The translations under genes were made by a program, and so were the position numbers. A DNA stretch of 64,000 bases from Curtobacterium pusillum (GTDB lineage: Bacteria; Actinomycetota; Actinomycetes; Actinomycetales; Microbacteriaceae): the NCBI GenBank assembly GCA_002025645.1, contig CP018783.1, forward strand, positions 2,294,001 through 2,358,000, in the 5' to 3' direction. Shown here piece after piece: positions 1-8,214 of the stretch. The number at the start of each line of letters is the position of its first letter. Position 1 is the stretch's first letter. The notes under the pieces were generated by a model. It made no database searches. It was given only the letters and a program-made list of their open reading frames with translations, and was not told the DNA's origin.

Positions 1-575
1 ACGAGCAGCACCAGGGCCGTGCGGATGCCGGAGAGCATCACGGGGACGGCCAGCGGCAGCTCGACCTTCATCAGGACGCTGAACGCGGTCATGCCCATGC
101 CCCGACCGGCCTCGACCAGACGGGAGTCGACGCTCTGGATGCCGATCATGGTGTTCCGGAGCACCGGCAGGATCGCGTAGAGCACGAGCGCGACGACCGC
201 AGACCACGAGTTCAGGCCGAGCCACGCCGCGAGCAGCACGATGAGCCCGACCGCGGGTGCCGCCTGCCCGAAGTTCGCGACGGCGAGGACGTACACGCTC
301 GCCCGACGGAGCGGACCACGGGTGAGCAGGACGCCGAGCGGGATGCCGATGACGAGCACGAGCACGGTCGACTCGAGCGTGAGCACGAGGTGCTGGCCGG
401 TGAGCGCGAGGATGTCGGCCGGGTTGAGCGTGGTTCGCTCGGTCGGGGTCAGGTCGGCGGTGGCGAGCCAGACCGCGAACCCGGCGAGGACCACGAGGAT
501 CGCGATCGGCTGGACGAGCAGCCCCTTCCAGCCGGTCCTGGCGCCGGTCGCGGGTCCGGCTGCGACCGCGCTCAC
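1..575 (-). CDS. Osmoprotectant ABC transporter permease (OpuCB/ProW-like), 3' end outside window
   Basis: Inner-membrane permease of a glycine betaine/choline-type importer. The visible N-terminal part of about 191 residues has several hydrophobic segments, the family stretch NFGQAAPAVGLIVLLA, and near the window edge the EAGRGMGMT loop that contacts the ATPase. It begins with GTG whose GTGA overlaps the TGA of the upstream ATPase gene, so translation is probably coupled. A second permease lies two genes upstream, giving the permease-ATPase-permease order of OpuC/ProU systems. No substrate-binding protein is visible; it may lie beyond coordinate 1. The family assignment is firm, the exact substrate is inferred. 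Confidence 0.88.
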   Translation of the reverse strand, partial: MSAVAAGPATGARTGWKGLLVQPIAILVVLAGFAVWLATADLTPTERTTLNPADILALTGQHLVLTLESTVLVLVIGIPLGVLLTRGPLRRASVYVLAVANFGQAAPAVGLIVLLAAWLGLNSWSAVVALVLYAILPVLRNTMIGIQSVDSRLVEAGRGMGMTAFSVLMKVELPLAVPVMLSGIRTALVLL

Positions 576-1849
576 AGTTCCTCCCCGCTGGACGCGATCG
601 TGGGTGCCACCGGCGCCGACGGCATCGTCTCGATGGGGTTGGTGTTCGTCCCGACCGGCGTGTAGGCCTGGTCCTCCGCGGCCGCGGCGCGCGAGCGGGT
701 GATGGCCTCCATGACCGTCTCGACGGTGATGACGCCGCGGAACGCCTCGCCACGACCGGTGACGAGCGCGGCGCCGGCACTGGACACGAGCATGGTGTCG
801 AGCGCGTCGTTCAGCGTCGCCGCCTCGCCCACGACGGGCAGTTCGGGCTCGATGCCCTCCGGGATGCGGTCGAGGCGCTCGATCTGGCGACGGGTCGGCC
901 ACCCGATCGGACGCTGCCGACGGTCGACGACGACCGCGTGCTGGTGGCCGCCGGCCTCGTTCATGCGCTGGAGCACTGCCTTCGCCTCTTCGCCGGGGGA
1001 GCAGGTCACCGCGGGGGCGAGCTCGACGTCGCGCACCCGGTTCAGCGTGAGCTGCTTCAGGCCCGCGCCGGACCCGATGAAGTTCTCCACGAACTCGTTG
1101 GCGGGCTCGGCGAGTATCCGTTCCGGGGTGTCGTACTGCACGATGTGCGCGCCCTCGGTGAAGATCACGATCCAGTCGCCGAGCTTCACGGCCTCGTCGA
1201 AGTCGTGGCTGACGATGACGATCGTCTTGTGCAGTTCCTCTTGGATGCGGAGGAGCTCGTCCTGCAGACGCTGCCGGGTGATCGGGTCGACGGCACCGAA
1301 CGGCTCGTCCATGAGCAGGACGGGCGGGTCCGCGGCGAGTGCCCGGGCCACGCCGACGCGCTGCTGCTGCCCGCCGGAGAGCTCACGGGGGAAGCGGTCG
1401 CGGTAGGTCTCCGGGTCGAGCGAGACGAGGTCGAGGAGCTCGTCGACGCGCGCCGCGATCTTCTCCTTCGACCAGCCGAGCATCTTCGGGACGATCGCGA
1501 TGTTCGCGGCGACGGTCATGTGCGGGAAGAGCCCACCGGCCTGGATGACGTACCCCATGCGACGGCGCAGTTCGTCGGCGTCGATGCCCGTGACGTCGTC
1601 GTCGCCGACCACGATGCGGCCCTCGGTCGGTTCGATGAGGCGGTTGATCATCTTCAGCGTCGTCGTCTTGCCGCAGCCGGACGGGCCGACGAGCATGACG
1701 ATCTTGCCCGCCGGGATCTCGAGGGTGATGCCGTCGACCGCGGGCTTCGTCTGCCCGGGGTACCGCTTGGTGACCTCGTCGAGCAGGATGCTGCGGCCGG
1801 TGACGTCCCCGTCGGGGGCGGTGGTGGTGGCGGAGTCAGTGCTGGACAC
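572..1849 (-). CDS. Osmoprotectant ABC transporter ATP-binding protein (OpuCA/ProV-like)
   Basis: Cytoplasmic ATPase that would energise uptake of a quaternary-ammonium osmoprotectant. The 425 residues show Walker A GPSGCGKT at 55-62, signature LSGGQQQR at 157-164 and Walker B VLLMDEP at 177-183. The rest, from about residue 285, resembles the tandem CBS domains that in OpuCA proteins sense ionic strength. The GTG start lies 14 nt inside the upstream permease gene, and the stop overlaps the GTG of the downstream permease, so all three genes form one translationally coupled operon. It ends with an unusually long tail of about 40 residues after the CBS region. Confidence 0.92.
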   Translation of the reverse strand: MSSTDSATTTAPDGDVTGRSILLDEVTKRYPGQTKPAVDGITLEIPAGKIVMLVGPSGCGKTTTLKMINRLIEPTEGRIVVGDDDVTGIDADELRRRMGYVIQAGGLFPHMTVAANIAIVPKMLGWSKEKIAARVDELLDLVSLDPETYRDRFPRELSGGQQQRVGVARALAADPPVLLMDEPFGAVDPITRQRLQDELLRIQEELHKTIVIVSHDFDEAVKLGDWIVIFTEGAHIVQYDTPERILAEPANEFVENFIGSGAGLKQLTLNRVRDVELAPAVTCSPGEEAKAVLQRMNEAGGHQHAVVVDRRQRPIGWPTRRQIERLDRIPEGIEPELPVVGEAATLNDALDTMLVSSAGAALVTGRGEAFRGVITVETVMEAITRSRAAAAEDQAYTPVGTNTNPIETMPSAPVAPTIASSGEEL

Positions 1850-2483
1850 GGATACCTCTCGAGATGGTCAGGCGGCCGAGGCCGAGGAGGAGCAGGTCGA
1901 GGACGAGGGCGAGCAGGACGACCCCCACCACCCCGACCGTCACGGAGAACAGGGCGTTGGCGCCGCCGAGGCGGGAGAGCCCGGAGAAGATGAAGCCGCC
2001 GAGACCGGGGCCGAGTGCGTACGCGGCGATGGCGGCGATGCCCATCACCATCTGCGCCGACACCCGCACGCCACTGAGGATGATCGGCCACGCCATCGGC
2101 AGCTCGACCTGGAGCAGGGTCCGGAAGCGGCTCATGCCGATGCCCCGGGCCGACTCGACGACCGTCGGCGGGATCTCGGCGAGGCCGACGACGGCGTTGC
2201 GGAGGATCGGCAGGGTGGCGAAGAACACCACCGTCACGACCGAGGGCACGACGCCGAACCCGAGCGGGACGATGAGCAGGCCGATCACGGCGAAGGACGG
2301 CAGCGTCAGGCCGATGGCCGACACCCCGTTCGCGACGGACGTGAGCCGTGGGCTGCGGTAGACGAGTGTGGCGAGCACCACGGCGATGACCGTCGCGAGC
2401 ACCGTGCACTGGACCACCAGTGAGAAGTGCTGCCACGACGCGAACCAGATCTGGTCCCACCGCTCCCCGATGTACTGGAACAC
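1836..2483 (-). CDS. Osmoprotectant ABC transporter permease, first gene of operon
   Basis: Membrane permease of 215 residues, paralogous to the partial permease at the window edge. It contains the LRNAVVGLAEIPPTVVESARGIGMS stretch typical of ProW/OpuC permeases and ends in a cluster of hydrophobic segments. I place the start at the GTG at 2483 (MFQYIGERW) because an AGGAG sits about 10 nt upstream; the open frame extends farther upstream but lacks such a site. As the 5' gene it should carry the operon promoter in 2484-2630, where the 12-mer CGGTAACGATGA also found before the M23 peptidase gene occurs. Confidence 0.9.
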   Translation of the reverse strand: MFQYIGERWDQIWFASWQHFSLVVQCTVLATVIAVVLATLVYRSPRLTSVANGVSAIGLTLPSFAVIGLLIVPLGFGVVPSVVTVVFFATLPILRNAVVGLAEIPPTVVESARGIGMSRFRTLLQVELPMAWPIILSGVRVSAQMVMGIAAIAAYALGPGLGGFIFSGLSRLGGANALFSVTVGVVGVVLLALVLDLLLLGLGRLTISRGIRVQH

Positions 2484-2581
2484 GCGGAAGCGCTCCTCTC
2501 CGGTCGGCCGAAGTGCCCACGGGCCGGGGCACAAGTGGCTTCGAGGCTACTCAGGGAGAGCGCGGTGGATCACTGGGAGAA

Positions 2582-2593
2582 CGGTAACGATGA
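2582..2593. promoter_or_regulatory. 12-mer CGGTAACGATGA upstream of osmoprotectant operon
   Basis: The region 2484-2630 has no gene. It holds this 12-mer about 100 nt before the operon start, and the identical word occurs at 13938-13949 before the M23 peptidase gene. It is AT-richer than its surroundings. A binding-site role is inference. Confidence 0.35.
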
Positions 2594-2630
2594 CGAGCGA
2601 CGGTCGGGTAAGGCACCCGCTTGAACACCG

Positions 2631-3323
2631 TCAGGCGAGGTCGCGGAGCCCGGATCGCTCGGCGATGTCGACGAGCTGCTCGCGCCACTCGACCCACTCG
2701 TCCGGGGTCTTCTCGGCGAGGTTGCCGTCCCCGTCGCCGGCGAGTCCGTCGAGCATCTCGCGCACGATGTCCGCGTGTCCCGCGTGCCGGGCCGTCTCGT
2801 AGGACATGTGCACGAGGATCCGGTGCAGCGTCACCTGGCGGCGGTCCTCGGGCCACCAGGGGACGACCCCGAGGTCGTCGAGGTCGAGCGCCTCGATGGT
2901 GGCGTCGGCGTGCGCGGCGCTGCGGTGGTGGAACGCGACGACGTCGTCCAGGGTCTCGTCGAGCGTCGCGTACATGTCGTCGCCGTCCTCCGACTCGAGC
3001 CAGGCGGGCGGGTCGGGCAGCGGGCGCCCGAAGACCTCGCCGAAGTACCCGGCCTGCACGGAGGCGACGTGCTTCACCAGCCCGAGCACGTTCGTCCCGG
3101 TCGGCGTCACCGGCCACCGTGCCTGCCGTTCCGCCAGGCCGTCGAGCTTCGCGAGCAGCGCGTCCCGGTGCTTCTGCAGGTACCGGTGGAGGGTCTGCTT
3201 GTACGCGGCTGCGTCGACGACCGGCGCCGACCCCTCGTCCGACAACAGCGAGCCGCCGCTGGACGCCAGCGACGGACCCGCCGGTGCGGGGTGGACCTCG
3301 GGGACGGCGTCGGCGCTGCTCAT
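2631..3323 (-). CDS. DinB family protein (DUF664-like)
   Basis: A 230-residue DinB-superfamily protein. These are four-helix-bundle proteins, many of which bind a metal through three histidines and some of which are thiol-dependent transferases. Family signs are the helical start (YKQTLHRYLQKHRDALLAKLDGL), LGLVKHVASVQAGYFG with one expected histidine, HHRS in the middle, and ILVHMSYETARHAGHADIVRE with the last histidines. The first 40 residues are low-complexity and probably disordered. The ATG at 3323 overlaps the TGA of the upstream gene (ATGA), so the two are co-translated. The substrate cannot be told from sequence. Confidence 0.85.
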   Translation of the reverse strand: MSSADAVPEVHPAPAGPSLASSGGSLLSDEGSAPVVDAAAYKQTLHRYLQKHRDALLAKLDGLAERQARWPVTPTGTNVLGLVKHVASVQAGYFGEVFGRPLPDPPAWLESEDGDDMYATLDETLDDVVAFHHRSAAHADATIEALDLDDLGVVPWWPEDRRQVTLHRILVHMSYETARHAGHADIVREMLDGLAGDGDGNLAEKTPDEWVEWREQLVDIAERSGLRDLA

Positions 3324-3931
3324 GCCCTCGATCGTGCCACCGCGCGCTGTCGGACGCGCTCCGACTCCTGCACGGCGACGCGTTCCGCGGTGAGCAGGAG
3401 GCTCGCGACCTCTCCCGAGTTCCGGGAGGGTGCGTCGTTCCAGCTCGTCAGGTCGCGCACCCGACCCATCCGGACGTCCGGGGCCGGGCACCAGAGCACC
3501 GGCTGCCCTTCCTCGACGGCGAGGGCGTGCCAGACGAGGTCGAGCGCGCGCTGGACCTGCTGGGAGTGCACGGCGTGCGGGCCACCGGCGGCCGAGACCA
3601 CCGAGCCGACGAGGCAGGCGGCGACGAGCGGGCGACCCTGCACGTCCATCGCGGCGGCGCTCGATGCCCTGCGCATGCGCCCGTGTTCGTCGAGGTACGC
3701 GAACCACGCGTGCTGGATCCACCCCCGTTCGATGACGCCGCGCGCGACGGACAGCAGCCGCTCGAGGTCGTGGAGCTCCTGCCACTGGGCTTCGGCGCGA
3801 CGCTCACGGGATGCGGCCCGGCGCGCGACGTACCGGTCGAGGAGCCCGCGGAGACCGGTGCGGGTGGGGGCGGACGGGACGGGAGAGGCGTCGGTGGCGA
3901 CGTCGTGCTGGACGCGGAACTCGAGGGTCAT
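3320..3931 (-). CDS. Hypothetical protein, coupled to DinB gene (DUF6197-like)
   Basis: A 203-residue soluble protein with no signal peptide. The start at 3931 is chosen for a strong GGAGGGG about 7 nt upstream. Residues around LERLLSVARGVIERGWIQHAWFAY, a central GRPLVAACLVGSVVSAA and a late TSWNDAPSRNSGEVASLLLTA recall the DUF6197 layout (a small helical protein with a conserved WND/LND turn), but this is a tentative match from memory. It is the first gene of a two-gene operon with the DinB protein. No catalytic motif is evident. Confidence 0.7.
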   Translation of the reverse strand: MTLEFRVQHDVATDASPVPSAPTRTGLRGLLDRYVARRAASRERRAEAQWQELHDLERLLSVARGVIERGWIQHAWFAYLDEHGRMRRASSAAAMDVQGRPLVAACLVGSVVSAAGGPHAVHSQQVQRALDLVWHALAVEEGQPVLWCPAPDVRMGRVRDLTSWNDAPSRNSGEVASLLLTAERVAVQESERVRQRAVARSRA

Positions 3932-3991
3932 GACGGCCCCTCCGATCTTCACGTGCACGGATTGGTGCGGTCACGATAGCCCCGGGCGGAG

Positions 3992-4870
3992 TCAGCCGTC
4001 CAGCACTGCGTCGATCGTCCGGCGTGCGACGGCACGGAACGTGCGGTCGTCGGACAGGTGCAGCGCCGAGGCGATGGACACGACCCAGCCACGCGCCCGT
4101 TCCCAGGTGTCGTCGTCGGCGGTGACGTGCGCGCGGAAGGTGCGCCGCGCCTCCCGGTCGAGCACCAGCCAGGCGGTGGCGAGGTCGACCGCCGGGTCGC
4201 CCGCAGTGACGTCGCCGAAGTCGACGACGGCCGCCAGGCGGCTGTCGCCGTCCGGCGTCTGCTCGACCAGCACGTTGAACGGGTGGAGGTCGCCGTGCAC
4301 CCAGACGGGAGGCCCGGCGTAGGCGGGCAGCGCCGCCGCAGCCCGCCAGACTCCCGCCAGCTCTCCGGCCCGGGGCACGTCCTTCGTCGCGAGTCGCGTC
4401 AGGACGCTGTCACTGCGCGTCGCGAGCGGCACCGCACGGACCGGGTTCACGGGGGCGTCCGGCCCTGCGGGGACGTGCAGCAGCTCGACGAACGCGGCGA
4501 GCGCCTCGGCCACGTGCACGCCGGCGGCACGTTCGCCGACGGGCGTCCCGGGCAGCCAGCGGACGACGCTCCAGGACCACGGGTACCCGAGGGCCGGGCG
4601 TCCGGTGCGGACCGGATCGGGGACGGGCACGACGGCCGCCACCCGGTGCGCGATCTCCGGCAACCACCGCTGCTCGTGCTCGATCAGCTCGGCGGCCGCC
4701 GCACGGCGCGGGAGGCGGACCGCGAGCAGGTCACCGAGCCGGACGATGACGTTGTCCCACCCGTTCGCGACGATCTCGAGCGGGAGGTCCGCGAGGTCGG
4801 GGTGCTGGTCGCGGAGCAGCGCCCGGACGAGCGGGACGTCGACGTCGACCTCGGCAGCGGGGGTGGCCAT
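3992..4870 (-). CDS. Aminoglycoside phosphotransferase family protein
   Basis: A 292-residue kinase-fold protein of the APH superfamily, expected to phosphorylate a small molecule with ATP in the cytoplasm. It has the catalytic loop HGDLHPFN at 192-199 and the metal-binding DFGD at 217-220, followed by AGDPAVDLATAW, all typical of APH(3)/macrolide kinases and homoserine-kinase-like proteins. A TAGCCT hexamer ends 6 nt before the ATG, indicating a leaderless mRNA. Nothing in the neighbourhood points to an antibiotic; housekeeping metabolite kinases share these motifs, so resistance should not be assumed. Confidence 0.88.
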   Translation of the reverse strand: MATPAAEVDVDVPLVRALLRDQHPDLADLPLEIVANGWDNVIVRLGDLLAVRLPRRAAAAELIEHEQRWLPEIAHRVAAVVPVPDPVRTGRPALGYPWSWSVVRWLPGTPVGERAAGVHVAEALAAFVELLHVPAGPDAPVNPVRAVPLATRSDSVLTRLATKDVPRAGELAGVWRAAAALPAYAGPPVWVHGDLHPFNVLVEQTPDGDSRLAAVVDFGDVTAGDPAVDLATAWLVLDREARRTFRAHVTADDDTWERARGWVVSIASALHLSDDRTFRAVARRTIDAVLDG

Positions 4871-4899
4871 CGGGTCAGGCTAGCCCGACCGCGCGCGGA

Positions 4900-4925
4900 C
4901 CCGTGAGCACAGCCCCGTGAGCACA
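4900..4925. repeat. Short direct repeat CCCGTGAGCACA x2
   Basis: Two copies of CCCGTGAGCACA start at 4900 and 4914, and CCCGTGA recurs just after. They lie directly upstream of the phosphotransferase gene. The remaining part of the 156-bp gap up to 5026 shows only G-rich sequence and no gene. Confidence 0.4.
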
Positions 4926-5026
4926 CACCCGTGAACGGGGGCGAGAGCGGAAACCGACCGCTGGGTATCCTCAGGGGGAGTGGTGACGTGGGTGTCCCTG
5001 GGGGGACCCGCGTCGCTCCGGCCGGG

Positions 5027-5689
5027 TCAGTCCCCCGGGGTGATCGGTGCGATCAGCGCGACGAGCCGCGGGATCTCCGGGCGCACCCGGTCGGTGACGA
5101 TCGCGGCGAGCAGGACCGTCCAGAGTTCGCGGAGGCGCTCGTACAGGTCGGTCCGGTCGGCCAGCACGTCCGACACCGTCTGCACGCCCGTGTACGCGGG
5201 GATCACCACGCGGCCGACGAGCTCCGGGTCCCAGGCGGGATCGACCTCGCCGGCGTCGACGCCCTGCCGCACCAGGTCGGTGACCACGGCGATCCAGTCG
5301 GTGTACGGGTCCTGCCGGGCCACGTCCGCCGTCGCTGCCTCGGTGGAGAGCCGGATGCCGGCGCTCACCACGACCTCGTGGACCATCTGCGAGGCGAGCC
5401 CCTGCGACATCCACATGAGGACCTCGAGCGGGGTCGTCCCACGGGCGGACGCCGCCTCGCCGTACGCGCGGGAGACCTCGTGCTGCCGGGCGATCACCGC
5501 GCCGGCGAGGTCGGCCTTCGACGTGAAGTGGAAGTAGAGCGCGCCCTTCGTCAGGCCTGCACGCTCGGCGACGGCGTCCATCGAGGCGCCGACGTACCCG
5601 CGCTCGTCGAACTCGCCCGCTGCCGCGTCGATGATCGCGGCCCGGGTGGCGACTGCCCGCTGCTGCCGGGTGCGACCGTCCTGCGCCAT
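5027..5689 (-). CDS. TetR regulator, ScbR/ArpA gamma-butyrolactone-receptor type
   Basis: A 220-residue TetR-fold repressor. The N-terminal domain (RAAIIDAAAGEFDERGYVGASMDAVAERAGLTKGALYFHF then SKADLAGAVI) matches the ScbR/ArpA subgroup, whose founding members bind gamma-butyrolactone signals in Streptomyces. The C-terminal ligand domain carries the ADRTDLYERLRELW stretch seen in that group. It is divergent from a small membrane protein gene; the 78-bp intergenic space holds an imperfect palindrome and -10-like hexamers for both directions (TACGAT minus, TACGGT plus). Many such proteins outside Streptomyces answer other ligands, so the signal is unknown. Confidence 0.9.
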   Translation of the reverse strand: MAQDGRTRQQRAVATRAAIIDAAAGEFDERGYVGASMDAVAERAGLTKGALYFHFTSKADLAGAVIARQHEVSRAYGEAASARGTTPLEVLMWMSQGLASQMVHEVVVSAGIRLSTEAATADVARQDPYTDWIAVVTDLVRQGVDAGEVDPAWDPELVGRVVIPAYTGVQTVSDVLADRTDLYERLRELWTVLLAAIVTDRVRPEIPRLVALIAPITPGD

Positions 5690-5726
5690 GATCCTGCAAT
5701 CGTACCGAGGGGGACTCCCGGCTGAT

Positions 5727-5746
5727 CACCGGGGTTCTCCCTGGTG
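5727..5746. promoter_or_regulatory. Candidate operator between TetR and membrane protein genes
   Basis: CACCGGGG and CCCTGGTG form an inverted repeat (7 of 8 positions) with a 4-nt centre, midway between the divergent starts at 5689 and 5768 and between the two -10-like hexamers. It is a plausible binding site for the TetR regulator; not proven. Confidence 0.4.
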
Positions 5747-5767
5747 GCCTGTCGTACGGTTCCCGGC

Positions 5768-6193
5768 ATGGACGGATGGCGGAGCCCCGCACGGTGGGCA
5801 CGGACGGGACGGTGGCTGCTGCTGCCGATCGCCGTGCTGGACTGGGTCGCGCTCGCCCCGCAGACGATCGTCGTGCTCGCGTTCCTGATCGCCGTCGTCG
5901 GACTCGCCGGCATCGCGGCGGCCCTCGTCGTGCACATGCTCGGACGCTCCCGCGGGGCGATGGCGGCACTCGGGGTCGTGCTGCTGATCGGCGGACTCGT
6001 GGTCTTCGGCCTCGACCCGTTCCCCGGGTCGTTCCCGCTCATCGACCCCTGGTGGCCGGAGTCGATCACGCAGCCGCAGGTCGTGGGCAGCGCCTACTGG
6101 CAGCTCGCCGGCCTGGGCATCGAGCTCGCCGGCTTCGGGATGCTCGCCACCCTGCTCGTCGTGTCGCTCACGGCGAAGCCCGCTCGGCGCTGA
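5768..6193 (+). CDS. Small integral membrane protein, function unknown
   Basis: A 141-residue protein with about four hydrophobic segments: LLLPIAVLDWVALAP, IVVLAFLIAVVGLAGIAAALVV, GVVLLIGGLVVFGL and a last one near LAGFGMLATLLVVSL. I choose the ATG at 5768 because TACGGT ends 7 nt upstream, the leaderless pattern seen throughout this window; an earlier ATG in frame has no such signal. It is divergent from the ScbR-like TetR, so it is a likely target of that repressor. No family recognised. Confidence 0.75.
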   Translation: MDGWRSPARWARTGRWLLLPIAVLDWVALAPQTIVVLAFLIAVVGLAGIAAALVVHMLGRSRGAMAALGVVLLIGGLVVFGLDPFPGSFPLIDPWWPESITQPQVVGSAYWQLAGLGIELAGFGMLATLLVVSLTAKPARR

Positions 6194-6221
6194 TCGCGCG
6201 GAACCGCAGGGCGCGACCCGC

Positions 6222-7352
6222 TCAGTCGCGGGTGAGGACGACGAGCGTCCCACCCGTCGCGACCGCACGGACGCGGTCGACCAGGTCGGCACCGTCCGCC
6301 GCGGCCCGAGCCAGCTCCACCAGGGCGTCGAGGTCCCCCACCCCCGCCAGCACCCCGTCGGTGCACAGCACGATCCGGTCGCCGGACACGAGGTCCAGGG
6401 ATCCCGGCGTCCGCGGGACCGTCTCCGGCTGCAGGCCGATCGGCAGGTCGTGCGACCGCAGCGCCTCGACCGTGCCGTCGGCGTGCTGGAGCACCGCGAG
6501 GCCGTGCCCGGCGTCCCCGTACTCGACGTGACCCGACGTCGGGTCGAGCCGGAGGTGGAAGAGCGACCCCACGGTGTCCGCAGCCGACAGGTCGGCGGCG
6601 ATCTGCGCCTCCAGGCCGACGATCGCGTCGCCCATCGCGACGTCCGTGCGGGCGATGACCGCGGCACGGACCGCTGCGGCGAGGAGCGCGGACGCGCGTC
6701 CCGCTGCCGGGACCGAGCCGACGGTGAGGTGCAGTCGACCGTCGGCCGCGAGTCGCCAGTCGGCCACGTCACCGGAGTCCTCCCGCGGGACGGACAGGGT
6801 GTCGAGACGGTGCCCGGGCACCGTCACCGGCTCCGGGACGAGGCCGTCGACGACCCGCCGGACCCGGTCCCGCTCGATCGTGTGGCCGAGCTCGCGCTCC
6901 GCCCACCGTGCGAGGTCCCGGAGCAGGTCGAGGTCCTCCGCCGTCAGCTCGCGGGGCTTCGCGTCCATGATGCAGAGCGTGCCGACCCGGGTGCCGTCGA
7001 GCATCGACAGGGGCGCGCCCGCGTAGAACCGGATGCCCTGCTCGGTCACCGCCGCGAGGTGCGCGAACCGCGGGTCGAGCGTGGCGTCGGGCACCACCAT
7101 CGGCTCGTCGGTCAGGACCGTCGTCGAGCAGAAGACCTGCTCGGCCGGAGCACTCCCGCCCTGCCGCCAGCCCTGCGTGGACTGCGCCGTCACGAGGTCG
7201 TCGTGCACGAGGTTCAGGAAGGTCAGCGGGACGCCGAAGGCCTCCTGCGTCATGCGGGTGATGCGGTCGAAGCGTTCCTCGGGGCCGCTGCCGAGGACGC
7301 CGAGCGCCTCGACCACTGCCGTTCGGTGCGCTGCGGCGTCGAGGTGGGTCAC
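6222..7352 (-). CDS. GAF domain plus SpoIIE-type phosphatase-like protein
   Basis: A 376-residue cytoplasmic protein. Residues about 25-165 form a GAF domain of the kind found before sensor outputs (PLTFLNLVHDD, VFCSTTVLTDEPMVVPDA, GTLCIMDAKPRELT). The C-terminal half resembles the PPM/SpoIIE phosphatase fold of RsbU proteins: VEYGDAGHGLAVL, then DLPIGLQ, then SGDRIVLCTDGVLAG. It may dephosphorylate an anti-sigma antagonist in response to a small ligand or redox state. The early metal-binding aspartate motif is weak, so catalytic activity is uncertain. The GTG start overlaps the ThuA stop codon as GTGA, so the pair is co-translated. Confidence 0.82.
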   Translation of the reverse strand: MTHLDAAAHRTAVVEALGVLGSGPEERFDRITRMTQEAFGVPLTFLNLVHDDLVTAQSTQGWRQGGSAPAEQVFCSTTVLTDEPMVVPDATLDPRFAHLAAVTEQGIRFYAGAPLSMLDGTRVGTLCIMDAKPRELTAEDLDLLRDLARWAERELGHTIERDRVRRVVDGLVPEPVTVPGHRLDTLSVPREDSGDVADWRLAADGRLHLTVGSVPAAGRASALLAAAVRAAVIARTDVAMGDAIVGLEAQIAADLSAADTVGSLFHLRLDPTSGHVEYGDAGHGLAVLQHADGTVEALRSHDLPIGLQPETVPRTPGSLDLVSGDRIVLCTDGVLAGVGDLDALVELARAAADGADLVDRVRAVATGGTLVVLTRD

Positions 7353-8125
7353 CCGTCCTGTCTACCCGCACCCTCGCCCAGGAACCAGTCCCGCGGGTGG
7401 GGGTCGGCGGTGAGCTCGCGCCGCTCGGACACCGGTGCCGCCCATGCAGCCGCGTTCGACAGCACCCGCTGGATGTCCGGGTGGTGGTACACGGGGTACT
7501 CCTGGTCGCCGGGGGAGAAGTAGAAGACCTTCCCGAGGCCACGACGGTAGGCGACGCCCGAGCGGAAGACCTCGCCGCCGGCGAAGGTCGACAGGAACAC
7601 TTCTTCGTCAGGGCGCGGGATGTCGAAGTACTCGCCGTACATCTCCTGGCGCTCGATGACGATCGGGTGCGGGACACCGGCGGCGATCGGGTGCTCCGGA
7701 GCGACGGTCCAGACGAGTTCGCGCTCGCCGTCGTTGCGCCACTTCAGGGAGCACGTCGTGCCCATCAGGCGCTTGAACGGCTTGGAGTAGTGCCCGGAGT
7801 GCAGCACCACGAGGCCCATCCCGGCGTGCACGGCCTCGACCACGCGGTCGACGACGGCGTCGCTGACCTCGTCGTGGGCGGCGTGCCCCCACCAGAACAG
7901 GACGTCGGTGGTGGCGAGGCGCTCGGCGGTGATGCCGTGGTCGGGCTCCTGCAGCGTGGCGGTGCTCACGGTCGCCTCGGGGTGGTGCTCGCGGAGCGCG
8001 GCGGCGATCACGGTGTGCATGCCGTCCGGGTAGTGCCCGATGACGGTCTCGTCACCCCGGCTCTCGTGCACGTTCTCGTTCCAGACGACGATGTTCAGGG
8101 GACGGGATTCGGTCGGCGTCGACAT
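7349..8125 (-). CDS. ThuA domain-containing protein
   Basis: A 258-residue protein of the ThuA family, a glutamine-amidotransferase-like fold linked to trehalose and other sugar utilisation. Recognisable parts are NIVVWNENVHESRGD at the start, DVLFWWGHAAHDEV, GMGLVVLHSGHYSKPFKRLMG and GLGKVFYFSPGDQEYPVYHHPDIQRVL. The ATG at 8125 is chosen because TAGCGT ends 7 nt upstream. It heads a two-gene operon with the GAF-SpoIIE protein, an unusual partner for a sugar-metabolism gene. No sugar transporter or dehydrogenase is adjacent, so the substrate is unknown. Confidence 0.9.
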   Translation of the reverse strand: MSTPTESRPLNIVVWNENVHESRGDETVIGHYPDGMHTVIAAALREHHPEATVSTATLQEPDHGITAERLATTDVLFWWGHAAHDEVSDAVVDRVVEAVHAGMGLVVLHSGHYSKPFKRLMGTTCSLKWRNDGERELVWTVAPEHPIAAGVPHPIVIERQEMYGEYFDIPRPDEEVFLSTFAGGEVFRSGVAYRRGLGKVFYFSPGDQEYPVYHHPDIQRVLSNAAAWAAPVSERRELTADPHPRDWFLGEGAGRQDG

Positions 8126-8214
8126 GGCTCCCACGCTAGCCTCCCCGGGCGTCGAATCGATACGACCGCCGGAGTGTCGGGGGTTCTCCAGGCCGGTTCG
8201 GTCACCATGTCGGC

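Noticed and set aside
3992..4870. Aminoglycoside resistance gene
   Set aside because: Kinase motifs are present, but metabolite kinases share them and there is no mobile or resistance context.
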